Positions 23,138-31,467 are shown, counted from the stretch's first letter. The stretch: 33,065 nt of DNA from Streptomyces violaceoruber (GCA_000720805.1 JODI01000086.1:1-33065); one strand, 5' to 3'. Program-made: numbers and translations. The notes: generated by a model not told the origin, from the sequence alone.

Positions 23138-23785
23138 ATGGCATCTTCCCGTGATCGCACAGCCGTTGCCGGCCTCGTCGAGGAACTGCTGGCCACGGAC
23201 GGCCCGTTGCCCATCGTCGCGGCCGGTGATCCCGTGCTGCGGCGCGGCACCGAGCGGTTCGACGGCCAGTTGGACGGCACGCTCCTGGCCCGTTTCGTCG
23301 AGGCCCTTCGGCTCACCATGCGCGCGGCGCCAGGCGTGGGCCTGGCCGCGCCGCAGGTCGGGGTACCGCTGCGGATCGCTGTGATCGAGGATCCGGCGCC
23401 CGTCCCGGAGAAGGTGCGACTGGCGCGCGGCCGGGTCCCGCAGCCGTTCCGGGTCCTGGTCAATCCGTCGTACGAGCCGGTCGGCACCGCACGTGCCGCG
23501 TTCTTCGAGGGCTGCCTGAGCGTGCCGGGCTGGCAGGCGGTGGTGGCGCGGCACGCCGAGGTGCGGCTGACCGGCGAGGACGAGCGGGGCCGTGCGGTGG
23601 ACGAGGTGTTCACCGGCTGGCCGGCCCGGATCGTCCAGCACGAGACCGACCATCTCGACGGCCTGCTCTACCTCGACCGCGCGGAGCTGCGCTCGCTGTC
23701 CTCCAACCAGGCGATGGCGGAGCGCTGGACACAGCCGACACCGAGGGAGGCCGCGACCTCCCTCGGCTTCGAGCTGCCCCGGTGA
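23138..23785 (+). CDS. def: peptide deformylase
   Basis: A 215-residue deformylase with all three signature motifs: GVGLAAPQ at 66-73, EGCLS at 124-128 (metal ligand Cys126) and HETDH at 168-172 (QHETDHLDG). It removes the N-formyl group from nascent proteins using a bound Fe/Zn ion. Streptomyces genomes normally carry several such genes; this one has a longer N-terminal helix (AVAGLVEELLATDGPLP) than the housekeeping type. The start is uncertain: ATG 23138 has no ribosome site, and in-frame ATG 23117 lies too close to GGAG. It is convergent with the reductase that follows, with only nine bases between stops. Confidence 0.93.
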   Translation: MASSRDRTAVAGLVEELLATDGPLPIVAAGDPVLRRGTERFDGQLDGTLLARFVEALRLTMRAAPGVGLAAPQVGVPLRIAVIEDPAPVPEKVRLARGRVPQPFRVLVNPSYEPVGTARAAFFEGCLSVPGWQAVVARHAEVRLTGEDERGRAVDEVFTGWPARIVQHETDHLDGLLYLDRAELRSLSSNQAMAERWTQPTPREAATSLGFELPR

Positions 23786-23794
23786 ACGAGCCGG

Positions 23795-25228
23795 TCAGTT
23801 GTCCCGGTAGGCCTCCAGCAGCCGCAGCCAGATCTCGCTGATCGTCGGGTACGACGGGACCGCGTGCCACAGCCTGCTGATCGGGACCTGGCCCGCGACC
23901 GCGATGGTGGCGGAGTGGATGAGTTCCCCGACGCCGGGGCCGACGAAGGTGACGCCGAGGAGGATCTCGCGTTCGAGGTCGACCACCATGCGGGCGCGGC
24001 CCTTGTAGCCGTCCGCGTACAGGCCCGCTCCGGCGACGGAGGCGAGGTCGACGTCGACGGCGCGGACGCGGTGGCCGGCCTGTTCGGCCTCCGCGAGGGA
24101 GAGTCCCACGGCGGCCGCCTCCGGGTCCGTGAAGACCACCTGGGGCACGGCCGTGTGGTCGGCGGTGGCCGCGTGGGCGCCCCACGGGTCGGACTCCAGC
24201 AGCGGCACCCCCGAGGCCCGGGCGGCGATGGCGGCGCCCGCGATCCGGGCCTGGTACTTGCCCTGGTGGGTGAGCAGGGCGCGGTGGTTGACGTCGCCGA
24301 CGGCGTACAGCCACTCGCTGCCGGTGACACGCAGGCTGTCGTCGACGTCCAGCCAGGAGCCGGGAGCGAGGCCGATGGTGTCGAGGCCGATGTCGTCGGT
24401 GCGGGGCGCGCGTCCGGTGGCGAAGAGGATCTCGTCCGCCTCGATGCGGTCGCCGGCGTTCGTGACGACCACGACCGTCCCGTCCTCGCGGGTGACCGAT
24501 TCGACGGAGGTGCCGGTGCGGACGTCGGCGCCCGCCTCGATGAGCGCCTCGGCGACCAGTTCGCCGGCGAACGGCTCCATGCGGTTGAGCAGGCCCTTGC
24601 CGCGGACGAGGACGGTGACCCTGGAGCCGAGGGCCTGCCAGACCGTGGCCATCTCGGTGGCGACCACTCCGCCGCCCACCACGACCAGCCGGCCGGGCAC
24701 CTCCTGGGCGCTGGTGGCCTCGCGGCTGGTCCACGGCCTGACCTCGGCGAGTCCGGGCAGGTCGGGCAGGCCGGCGCGGGAGCCGGTGCAGACGGCCACG
24801 GCGTGCCGGGCGGTGAGCACGTGCCGCTCGCCGTCGGCTCCGGTGACCGTGACCGTGCGCGGTCCGGTGAGGCGGCCGTGGCCGCGGTAGAGATCGGCCG
24901 CGATGCTGTCGAGCCACTGGACCTGGCCGTCGTCCTTCCAGTGGGAGGTGTAGTAGTCGCGGTGGGCGAGGACCGCGGAGGCGTCGAGGGGGCCCTGCAC
25001 CGACTGGCGCAGACCGGGGACGCGGCGGGCGTCGGCGCGGGCGATGACCGGGCGCAGCAGGGCCTTGCTGGGCATGCACGCCCAGTACGAGCATTCGCCG
25101 CCGACCAGTTCGCTCTCCACGACCGCGGTGGAGAGGCCGGCCGCACGGGTGCGGTCCGCGACGTTCTCCCCCACAGGCCCGGCACCGAGCACCACGACGT
25201 CGTAGGCGATGGATTCCGTTTCCGTCAT
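23795..25228 (-). CDS. pyridine nucleotide-disulfide oxidoreductase (lipoamide dehydrogenase-like)
   Basis: A 477-residue flavoprotein. FAD-binding VVVLGAGPVGENVADRTRAA opens the protein; the redox pair is Cys46 and Cys51 in GGECSYWACMPSK; NAD(P)-binding RLVVVGGGVVATEMATVWQ and a second FAD motif LYAVGDVNHRALLTHQGKYQ follow; a dimerisation domain closes it. At the C-terminus the usual His-Pro-Thr of the His-Glu catalytic dyad is Tyr460-Pro-Thr (PSYPTISE), so the active-site base is missing, as in soluble transhydrogenase-type members. The physiological substrate is therefore probably not lipoamide. No ribosome site is seen. It is divergent from thioredoxin, 122 bases apart. Confidence 0.9.
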   Translation of the reverse strand: MTETESIAYDVVVLGAGPVGENVADRTRAAGLSTAVVESELVGGECSYWACMPSKALLRPVIARADARRVPGLRQSVQGPLDASAVLAHRDYYTSHWKDDGQVQWLDSIAADLYRGHGRLTGPRTVTVTGADGERHVLTARHAVAVCTGSRAGLPDLPGLAEVRPWTSREATSAQEVPGRLVVVGGGVVATEMATVWQALGSRVTVLVRGKGLLNRMEPFAGELVAEALIEAGADVRTGTSVESVTREDGTVVVVTNAGDRIEADEILFATGRAPRTDDIGLDTIGLAPGSWLDVDDSLRVTGSEWLYAVGDVNHRALLTHQGKYQARIAGAAIAARASGVPLLESDPWGAHAATADHTAVPQVVFTDPEAAAVGLSLAEAEQAGHRVRAVDVDLASVAGAGLYADGYKGRARMVVDLEREILLGVTFVGPGVGELIHSATIAVAGQVPISRLWHAVPSYPTISEIWLRLLEAYRDN

Positions 25229-25350
25229 GGGGTCAGTCTGGTGGGTGGTGTGCGCTCAGGCCACATGGGTACGTGCGCGGAATACGGACCAGCGCCGCCG
25301 TGTTCTCGCTCACGGCTTCGCCCCCGACACCAGGAAGAGGGATCACGCCA

Positions 25351-25737
25351 ATGAGCAGCACCGTGGAGCTCACCAAGGAGAACTTCGACCAGATGGTCAC
25401 GGACAACGAGTTCGTCCTGATCGACTTCTGGGCGGCCTGGTGCGGTCCGTGCCGTCAGTTCGCGCCGGTCTACGAGAAGGCGGCCGAGGAGAACCCTGAT
25501 CTGGTGTTCGGCAAGGTGGACACCGAGGCGCAGCCGGAGCTGGCCGCCGCCTTCGGTATCCAGTCGATCCCCACCCTGATGATCGTGCGTGACCAGGTCG
25601 CCGTGTTCGCCCAGCCGGGCGCCCTGCCCGAGGCCGCCCTGACGGACGTCATCGGGCAGGCCCGCAAGCTGGACATGGACGAGGTCCGCAAGTCCGTCGC
25701 CGAGCAGCAGGCCCAGGCCGCGCAGACCGGCGAGTAG
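25351..25737 (+). CDS. trxA: thioredoxin
   Basis: A 128-residue cytosolic thioredoxin with the active site WCGPC (Cys31, Cys34), preceded by VLIDFWAAW and followed by the cis-proline strand QSIPTLMIV. A C-terminal extension after the fold (RKLDMDEVRKSVAEQQAQAA) is longer than in E. coli TrxA and seen in actinobacterial paralogues. It reduces protein disulfides. ATG 25351 has AGGAAGAGGG upstream; longer in-frame starts are not supported. The partner flavoprotein disulfide reductase is encoded divergently, but whether that enzyme reduces it is unknown. Confidence 0.95.
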   Translation: MSSTVELTKENFDQMVTDNEFVLIDFWAAWCGPCRQFAPVYEKAAEENPDLVFGKVDTEAQPELAAAFGIQSIPTLMIVRDQVAVFAQPGALPEAALTDVIGQARKLDMDEVRKSVAEQQAQAAQTGE

Positions 25738-25769
25738 GCCCCCTCCCCGGCCGCCCGGGCGTTCCCGGA

Positions 25770-27206
25770 TCAGAACGGGTACGTCGCCACGTCCCCGCGC
25801 ACCGTCGTCCAGCGCAGTTCGGTGAACGCCTCCAGGTTTGCGTCACCGCCGAAGCGGGCGCCGGTGCCGGACGCGGCGATGCCGCCGAAGGGCGCGACGG
25901 CCTCGTCGTTCACGGTCTGGTCGTTGATGTGGACGATGCCGGTCGGGATCCGCTCGGCGAGGTCCAGGCCCCGGGCGGTGTCCCGGGTGACGATCCCGAG
26001 CGAGAGGCCGTAGGGGCCGGCCGCGGCGAGTGCGGCGGCCTCGTCGGGCGTGCCGAAGGATCGCACGGGCGCCACGGGGCCGAACACCTCCTCCGTGTAG
26101 GCGGGGGTGCGGTCGCCGACGTCGGCGAGCACCGTCGGCCGGTAGAAGAGCCGGTCGTGGGTGCCTCCGGCGGCCAGTTTGGCGCCGTTCGCCGTGCTCG
26201 CCTCCACCAGGCCGTCGATCTTGGCGAGCTGGCCGCCGTCGATGATCGGGCCGAGGTGGACCTGTTCGCGGTGCGGGTCGCCGACGGCGAGCGAGTCGGC
26301 CTTCGCCGCCAGCCGCTCGACGTATTCGCCGTACAGGGACTCGTGCACCAGGTGACGGCCGGTCGTCATGCAGATCTGACCCTGGTGGAAGAAGGAGCCC
26401 CAGGCGGCGGTGGAGATCACCGCGTCCAGGTCGGCGTCCTCCAGCACGATCAGCGCCGAGTTGCCGCCCAGTTCGAGATGCGCGCGCTTGAGGTGGCGGC
26501 CGGCCGCCTCTCCGACGGCCCGGCCCGCCGCGGTGGATCCGGTGAACGAGACGACCGGGATGCGCGGGTCGGCCACCAGGGCCTGCCCGGCGTCAGGGCC
26601 GCCGGGCAGGATGTGCAGCAGGCCGTCCGGCAGTCCGGCCTCGGCGAAGACGGCGGCGAGGGAGAGTCCGCCGCAGACCGCCGTGCGCGGGTCCGGCTTC
26701 AGGACGACCGCGTTGCCCACGGCGAGTGCCGGGGCGACGGAGCGGATGGACAGGATCAGCGGAGCGTTGAACGGGGAGATCACGCCCACCACGCCGACCG
26801 GTACCCGCCGGGTGTACGACAGCCGTGCGGCCTCGCTCGGCAGGACCTGCCCGGCCGGGCGGGAGGCGAGTGCGGCGGCCTCGTAGCACTCCTGGGCGGC
26901 GACGTGCAGTTCGAAGTCGGCCTTGCCGGGGATGGAGCCGGACTCGCGCACCAGCCATTCGCGCAGTTCGTCGGCGTGCGCGGCGAACAGGTCGCCGGCC
27001 TTGCGCAGCACCCCCGCCCGGACGAAGTGCGGGGCGCGGGCCCACTCGGCCTGCGCGGCGCGGGCCGTCTCGGCGGCCGTTTCGACGTCTTCGGCGGTGG
27101 CGAGGCGCACGGTTCCGAGCGAGTCGCCGGTGGCGGGCTCGGTGACGGTGTGTTCGGGTCCCGACAGGCTGTGGGACTGCCAGTTCTTGGGGTCGAGCAA
27201 GGACAT
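25770..27206 (-). CDS. aldehyde dehydrogenase (benzaldehyde/vanillin-type)
   Basis: A 478-residue NAD(P)-dependent aldehyde dehydrogenase. Catalytic residues are in place: Asn147 (SPFNAP), Glu245 (LELGGNS) and Cys279 (GQICMTTGR); the coenzyme loop FTGSTAAGRAVGEAAG and the hinge EEVFGPVAPV are standard. The FFHQGQICMTTGRHLVHESL block and the long stretch VISPFNAPLILSIRSVAPAL resemble aromatic-aldehyde (benzaldehyde, vanillin) dehydrogenases. ATG 27206 has GGAGAG upstream. An operator-like GTTGAGCACTCAAC sits about 70 bases upstream, and a LacI gene lies beyond it in the same direction. Confidence 0.93.
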   Translation of the reverse strand: MSLLDPKNWQSHSLSGPEHTVTEPATGDSLGTVRLATAEDVETAAETARAAQAEWARAPHFVRAGVLRKAGDLFAAHADELREWLVRESGSIPGKADFELHVAAQECYEAAALASRPAGQVLPSEAARLSYTRRVPVGVVGVISPFNAPLILSIRSVAPALAVGNAVVLKPDPRTAVCGGLSLAAVFAEAGLPDGLLHILPGGPDAGQALVADPRIPVVSFTGSTAAGRAVGEAAGRHLKRAHLELGGNSALIVLEDADLDAVISTAAWGSFFHQGQICMTTGRHLVHESLYGEYVERLAAKADSLAVGDPHREQVHLGPIIDGGQLAKIDGLVEASTANGAKLAAGGTHDRLFYRPTVLADVGDRTPAYTEEVFGPVAPVRSFGTPDEAAALAAAGPYGLSLGIVTRDTARGLDLAERIPTGIVHINDQTVNDEAVAPFGGIAASGTGARFGGDANLEAFTELRWTTVRGDVATYPF

Positions 27207-27275
27207 GACGGCTCTCCGTTCGGTCACCGGCGGACGCGCAGGGGAAGCGGAAGCCCCGTGTCGCACCCCCATTTG

Positions 27276-27289
27276 GTTGAGCACTCAAC
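27276..27289. promoter_or_regulatory. operator GTTGAGCACTCAAC
   Basis: Six-base arms GTTGAG / CTCAAC around CA, which is also GTTGA-N4-TCAAC as upstream of the NmrA-type gene. It lies 70 bases upstream of the aldehyde dehydrogenase start. Confidence 0.6.
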
Positions 27290-27445
27290 AGCCTAGTCCC
27301 GCCGCACGGCGAAAGGGGTACCGCCGTACACACACCTGGCACACATTCGATTCCGATGGTGCGACAAGGTGTGGAGCTTGTCCTGTGCGATCCGATCGGG
27401 TTCGTCCCGTGCGATCCGGTTAGCCCCGGTGCCGCGTCGGCCTTG

Positions 27446-28492
27446 TCAGCCGGAGTCGCGGTGCACCATCGAAGCGCCGAGCACCTTGTGGGTCTCGGGA
27501 GCGGCGTTCGGGTCGCGTACGGCGCGGTCGACCAGCTCCGCCAGTTCCCGACCGGACGGCACCTCGATGTGGACCGTGCTCAGCCGTGGCCGCAGGAGCC
27601 GGCCGAGCATGAGGTCGTCGGCACCGATCACCGCGGTGTCCTCGGGAATCCGGACTCCCTCGTCCTGAAGGGCCCGCATCAGCAGCATCGCGTACTCGTC
27701 GTTGTACGCGAACACCGCGTCGAGACCGAGGCCGCGCCAGCGGGCGGCGAGCCCGGCGGCGGACGTCTCGTCGTAGGCGAGGGGCAGTTCGACCACCCTG
27801 GCGTCCGTGCCGCGCAGGGCGCCGCGTACGCCTTCGAGGCGGGGCGCGGAGAAGGACCGCACCCCCGGCTCCTGCGGCACGACGACACCGATACGGCGCC
27901 TGCCGCGGGCGTACAGGTGCCTGGCCGCGCAGTCACCGACGGCCGCGTAGTCCATCAGCAGGGCGTGCGCCCCCTCGACGGGCTCCGGGCCCACGACCAC
28001 CACCGCCCGGGCACCGGAGCGTTTGAGGACCGTCACGCCCTTCGGACCGAGGTCGGAGCCGGGCAGCAGGACGGCGACAGGCCGCAGCTCGGCCCAGGCG
28101 CGAGCGGCATCGTCGCCGCGCAGCCCGACCGCGCCGTACTGCACGACCGTGTAGTCGAGGCGTCCCAGCTCCCACTGGAGTTCGCTGAGGAACTGGGCGT
28201 AGAGCGGGCCCACCGGGGCCGCCGGCGCGGGCATCAGCACCATCCGGCTGTGCCCGGCGCGCAGGCTTCGGGCCGCGGCGTGCGGCACGTACCCGAGTTC
28301 TTTCGCGGCCTCGTGGACCCGGCGGCGCGTGGGTTCACTGATCCGGACGGCGCTGGTGTTGTTGAGGACGTAGGAGACGGTCGCGCGCGAGACGCCGGCC
28401 AGGCGGGCCACATCGGCGCTCGTGGGCACAGAGCGCGGATCGGGCGACACGGGCGCGGGCGTTTTCGGTATCTGCACCATGACGTACGGCAT
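27446..28492 (-). CDS. LacI-family transcriptional regulator
   Basis: A 348-residue LacI/GalR repressor. The N-terminal HTH is textbook: TSADVARLAGVSRATVSYVL followed by the hinge NNTSAVRISEPTRRRVHEAA and ELGYVPHAAARSLRAGHSRM. The periplasmic-binding-protein-like core shows DAVFAYNDEYAMLLMRALQD and EDTAVIGADDLMLGRLLRPR, the usual effector-domain signature. ATG 28492 or 28480 could start translation; neither has a clear ribosome site. Effector unknown; the aldehyde dehydrogenase downstream is a possible target, though no LacI-type CG-centred palindrome was noticed there. Confidence 0.93.
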   Translation of the reverse strand: MPYVMVQIPKTPAPVSPDPRSVPTSADVARLAGVSRATVSYVLNNTSAVRISEPTRRRVHEAAKELGYVPHAAARSLRAGHSRMVLMPAPAAPVGPLYAQFLSELQWELGRLDYTVVQYGAVGLRGDDAARAWAELRPVAVLLPGSDLGPKGVTVLKRSGARAVVVVGPEPVEGAHALLMDYAAVGDCAARHLYARGRRRIGVVVPQEPGVRSFSAPRLEGVRGALRGTDARVVELPLAYDETSAAGLAARWRGLGLDAVFAYNDEYAMLLMRALQDEGVRIPEDTAVIGADDLMLGRLLRPRLSTVHIEVPSGRELAELVDRAVRDPNAAPETHKVLGASMVHRDSG

Positions 28493-28711
28493 CTTTGCAG
28501 AACCTGTGTCCGGGCTTTCGAGTGGGGGAACTTCGCGACGGATTCGGTTGCGGGCTCAACTTTTCGACGGCTTCCGCGACGCGGGATCGGTCCGGTCCGC
28601 CCCGGTTCGACGAGCCAAACGCCGTACGCGGGGCGGGCCTTGGAGATCGGCGGTCAGGAGTCGGCGGCCCTTGACCGCCGACACCTACGGGCCGCCCGTA
28701 CCGCCGCCGCG

Positions 28712-29377
28712 TCACCGGGACGGCTGAACACCCGCCACCCGGTCGACCAGGTCGTCCCAGCCGGCCTCCAGCCGCTCCAGAGGCATCCCGCGCTGCCGGG
28801 TCAGATGGTGGATCAGCACCGCATTCAGATAGCCCATCAGCGTCTGGGACAGGAGCTCCCCGTCCCCGTCCGGCGCCGCCTGCCGCAGCAGCAGGGCGAC
28901 ATGACTGAGCTGCACCCGGCGGGCCGGCACGGAGAAACGGCGGTCCGCGCTCGGCTCCGCCGCCAGCTGGAGGTCCAGCTCGTCGACCGAGCGGCGCAGC
29001 ATGGCCCGGCCGAAGGCACGCAGGCGCTCCACCGGCGGCGCGCCCGGCCCGAGCGGCGGCGGGCCGCTGAGGAAGGCGGCCTGGAACTTCTTCTCGGAGT
29101 GGTCGAGCAGCGCCGTCAGCAGGCCCGTCCGGTCACCGAAGCGACGGAAGACCGTGCCCTTGCCGACCTTCGCCGCCGCCGCCACCGCTTCCATCGTCAC
29201 CCCGGCCGCCCCGTGCTCCGCCACCAGCCGGGCGGCGGCCTCCAGCAGCCGGGCCCGGTTGCGGGCCGCGTCGGCCCGCAGGCACGGCTCGTCCTCGGCG
29301 TTGCCCAGCTGCAGCAACTCGGGCGGGGCCAACAGCTGTTGCTGGGGTTCGGTGAAGGGGGGCGGAAACGCGGACAT
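28712..29377 (-). CDS. TetR-family transcriptional regulator
   Basis: A 221-residue repressor (ATG 29377; ATG 29395 would add six residues; no ribosome site decides). After a Pro/Gln-rich leader the HTH region reads NRARLLEAAARLVAEHGAAG, VTMEAVAAAAKVGKGTVFRR, FGDRTGLLTALLDHSEKKFQ, the standard TetR block. The remainder is a helical ligand domain. It is divergent from an NADPH-FMN reductase, and two GGACC-N2-GGTCC palindromes lie between them, so it almost certainly represses both itself and the reductase until an electrophile or similar ligand binds. Confidence 0.92.
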   Translation of the reverse strand: MSAFPPPFTEPQQQLLAPPELLQLGNAEDEPCLRADAARNRARLLEAAARLVAEHGAAGVTMEAVAAAAKVGKGTVFRRFGDRTGLLTALLDHSEKKFQAAFLSGPPPLGPGAPPVERLRAFGRAMLRRSVDELDLQLAAEPSADRRFSVPARRVQLSHVALLLRQAAPDGDGELLSQTLMGYLNAVLIHHLTRQRGMPLERLEAGWDDLVDRVAGVQPSR

Positions 29378-29408
29378 GACGCCAGCGTAAAGCATCAGGA
29401 AGAAAACT

Positions 29409-29420
29409 GGACCGCGGTCC
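29409..29420. promoter_or_regulatory. TetR operator 1, GGACCGCGGTCC
   Basis: Perfect 12-bp palindrome, 32 bases upstream of the TetR-type start codon and 76 from the FMN reductase start. Confidence 0.75.
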
Positions 29421-29444
29421 GCTTATGATGCTAGAACATTAAAC

Positions 29445-29456
29445 GGACCTCGGTCC
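29445..29456. promoter_or_regulatory. TetR operator 2, GGACCTCGGTCC
   Basis: Second copy of GGACC-N2-GGTCC (with flanks CGGACC-TC-GGTCCG), centred 36 bp from the first. An AT-rich segment between the two sites probably holds the divergent promoters. Confidence 0.75.
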
Positions 29457-29495
29457 GGATCGTAACGGCAGTGTTTCAGCCCTTTGGAGTCCCGC

Positions 29496-30059
29496 ATGTC
29501 TGTTCGTATCCTCGCGCTCGTCGGCAGCCTTCGTGCCGGTTCGCACAACCGCCAGCTCGCCGAGGCAGCCGTCAAGCTCGCTCCCGAGGGCGCCGACGTG
29601 GTGCTCTTCGAGGGCCTGGCCGACATCCCCTTCTACAACGAGGACCTCGACGTCGAGGGCAGCGTGCCGGCCTCGGCCGCCAAGCTGCGGGAGGCCGCTC
29701 AGGCCGCCGACGCCTTCCTCTTCTTCTCGCCCGAGTACAACGGCACCATCCCGGCCGTCCTGAAGAACGCCATCGACTGGCTGTCCCGCCCGTTCGGCGC
29801 CGGCGCCTTCGCCGGAAAGCCGGTCGCCGTGGTCGGCACCGCCTACGGCCAGTACGGGGGCGTGTGGGCGCAGGACGACACCCGCAAGTCCGTGGGCATC
29901 GCCGGCGGCAAGGTGATCGAGGACATCAAGCTGTCCATCCCCGGTTCGGTCGTCCGCTTCGCCGAGACGCACCCGGCCGACGACGCCGAGGTCGCCGCCC
30001 AGCTGTCCGAGGTGGTCGCCCGTCTGCACGGCCACGCGGACGACACCGCCGCGGCCTGA
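29496..30059 (+). CDS. NADPH-dependent FMN reductase
   Basis: A 187-residue flavodoxin-fold reductase. The FMN phosphate loop is VGSLRAGSHNRQLAEAA at 9-25, and FFSPEYNGTIPAVLKNAIDW holds the second flavin contact; GTAYGQYGGVWAQDD follows. These are hallmarks of the chromate/quinone/azo-reductase-like NADPH-FMN reductases. GGAG six bases before ATG 29496 sets the start. It is controlled by the divergent TetR regulator via two operators and is followed by a strong terminator. Probably detoxifies quinones or reduces free FMN. Confidence 0.93.
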   Translation: MSVRILALVGSLRAGSHNRQLAEAAVKLAPEGADVVLFEGLADIPFYNEDLDVEGSVPASAAKLREAAQAADAFLFFSPEYNGTIPAVLKNAIDWLSRPFGAGAFAGKPVAVVGTAYGQYGGVWAQDDTRKSVGIAGGKVIEDIKLSIPGSVVRFAETHPADDAEVAAQLSEVVARLHGHADDTAAA

Positions 30060-30097
30060 GCCGTGCACCTGGTCGACTGACCTGCCGCGGGTACCGA

Positions 30098-30123
30098 GGG
30101 CCGGAGCCGAACCGCTCCGGCCC
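30098..30123 (+). terminator. terminator after FMN reductase
   Basis: Perfect 10-bp stem GGGCCGGAGC / GCTCCGGCCC with a six-base loop, 39 bases after the stop codon. Confidence 0.7.
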
Positions 30124-30180
30124 CCTTCGCGTGGGTCGGGCCGGGTCGGCGGGCCGAGGGTTGGCGGCGAGCCGAGGCGT

Positions 30181-30267
30181 GGCGGTCGGTGGCCGACGGG
30201 CCGAGGGCTGGCGGCGGACCACGGCGTGGCGGCGGTCGGTGGCCGACGGGCCGAGGGCTGGCGGCGG
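30181..30267. repeat. direct repeat, 37 bp at 50-bp period
   Basis: Bases 30181-30217 recur exactly at 30231-30267 (unit begins GGCGGTCGGTGGCCGACGGG). A weaker third version precedes them at 30149-30184. It fills the first half of the 487-base gap 30060-30546, where no gene is supported. Confidence 0.85.
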
Positions 30268-30480
30268 GCCGGCGGTGGCTGGCGGCCCGGCCGTCCGGCG
30301 GCCCGGCGGATGCGCCCGATGACACAAGCCGCTGGAGGCACGCCTCCGGCCGACGGGCTGGACTCCGCGCCCACGGGCATGAGTCGCCACCCCGGCCAAA
30401 GTTGGGCCGTCGGGCCATCGCCTTGCTCGGCGCGGCTCGGGCCATCGCCGTTGCTCAGCTGGGCTCGGTACACCGCTCTC

Positions 30481-30561
30481 CGTCGGCGCGGCTCGGTACA
30501 CGCCGTCCGTCGGCGCGGCTCGGTACACGCCGTCCGTCGGCGCGGCTCAGGACACCGCCGT
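30481..30561. repeat. 27-bp tandem repeat overlapping the LysR stop codon
   Basis: Exact units at 30481-30507 and 30508-30534 (beginning CGTCGGCGCGGCTCGGTACA) and a variant at 30535-30561 that carries the stop codon of the reverse-strand LysR gene. The period is a multiple of three, so readthrough on the reverse strand would encode a nine-residue repeat. Confidence 0.85.
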
Positions 30562-31452
30562 GGGCGCCAGCTTTCGCAGTTCCTCCAGCGCCGCCAGTAC
30601 CGCCGGACGGCTCCGGCCGCCGCGACGGGTGCAGGTGAGCAGGGTGCGGTGCGGATTGCCCGTGCAGCGCACCCTGGCGATCGGCAGGTGCGGGGGCAGC
30701 TGGGCCAGCCGCGGGACCAGCGCCACGCCGAGCCTGTGGGCGACCAGATGCGCGGTGACGTTCCAGTCCCGCGCGTGATGGACCACGTCGGGGCTGAACC
30801 CGGCCTCGCCGCACGCCGACATCACCTGCGCGCGGCACGGGCTCTCCCGGACCGGCGCGATCCATGCCTCGTACGCCGCGTCCGCGAGGTCGACGCGGTC
30901 ACGCCCGTCCAGCGGATGGCCCTCGGGCACGACGAGGTCGAACGGGTCCTCCAGCAACGGTTGCTGGTCGAAGCGCGTGTCGCTCAGCGGCGGATTGTGC
31001 GGAGTCGCCTCGACGACGGCGAGGTCGGTCTCTCCCTCGAAGAGCAGGTCGAAGCTGCCCGGCACGAGAGCCTCCTGAATGCGGACGGCCAGTCGCGGAT
31101 GACGCTCGCGCAGCCGGACCGCCATCGGCGCCAGCAACACCGACACGGCCACCGGGAACCCGCTCACCCGCAGAGGCCCGGCTGGTTCGCCATGGTCGGC
31201 GCGCAGATCGAGTTCGGCCTGTTCCCAGCGCGCCTGGATGGCGTCAGCGTGCGCGAGCAGACTCTCGGCGGCCGGGGTGAGCCGTACCCCGCGGCCCTGT
31301 GGTTCGAGGAGCTCGACATCCAGGTCACGGGCCAGCTGCCGGATCTGCTGGGAGGCGGCGGACGGGGTGAAGTGGAGGGCGCGGGCGGCAGCGGTGACCG
31401 TGCCGTAGTGCGCCACCGCGCGCAGGACGTGGAGCCGGCGCAGGTCAATCAT
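30547..31452 (-). CDS. LysR-family transcriptional regulator
   Basis: A 301-residue LysR regulator. MIDLRRLHVLRAVAHYGTVT, AAARALHFTPSAASQQIRQL and the following LLEPQGRGVRLTPAAESLL form the winged HTH; the effector domain starts at GPLRVSGFPVAVSVLLAPMA and includes DLLFEGETDLAVVEATPHNP and VAHRLGVALVPRLAQLP. Its last codons lie inside a 27-bp tandem repeat. An inverted repeat overlaps its own start codon, consistent with autoregulation. The divergent neighbour is a small zinc-ribbon protein. Inducer and targets are unknown. Confidence 0.93.
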   Translation of the reverse strand: MIDLRRLHVLRAVAHYGTVTAAARALHFTPSAASQQIRQLARDLDVELLEPQGRGVRLTPAAESLLAHADAIQARWEQAELDLRADHGEPAGPLRVSGFPVAVSVLLAPMAVRLRERHPRLAVRIQEALVPGSFDLLFEGETDLAVVEATPHNPPLSDTRFDQQPLLEDPFDLVVPEGHPLDGRDRVDLADAAYEAWIAPVRESPCRAQVMSACGEAGFSPDVVHHARDWNVTAHLVAHRLGVALVPRLAQLPPHLPIARVRCTGNPHRTLLTCTRRGGRSRPAVLAALEELRKLAPTAVS

Positions 31453-31467
31453 GAAGGCAACGCTTCA
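31452..31467. promoter_or_regulatory. inverted repeat TGAAG-N6-CTTCA at the LysR start
   Basis: TGAAGGCAACGCTTCA has perfect 5-bp arms and touches the LysR start codon, in the range expected for an autoregulatory LysR site. Confidence 0.4.

Noticed and set aside
23864..25354. Forward open frame of about 500 codons opposite the disulfide reductase
   Set aside because: Antisense shadow with Gly/Ala/Asp-rich low-complexity text and no domain.
25929..27296. Forward open frame opposite the aldehyde dehydrogenase
   Set aside because: Antisense to a gene with all catalytic residues; no family resemblance.
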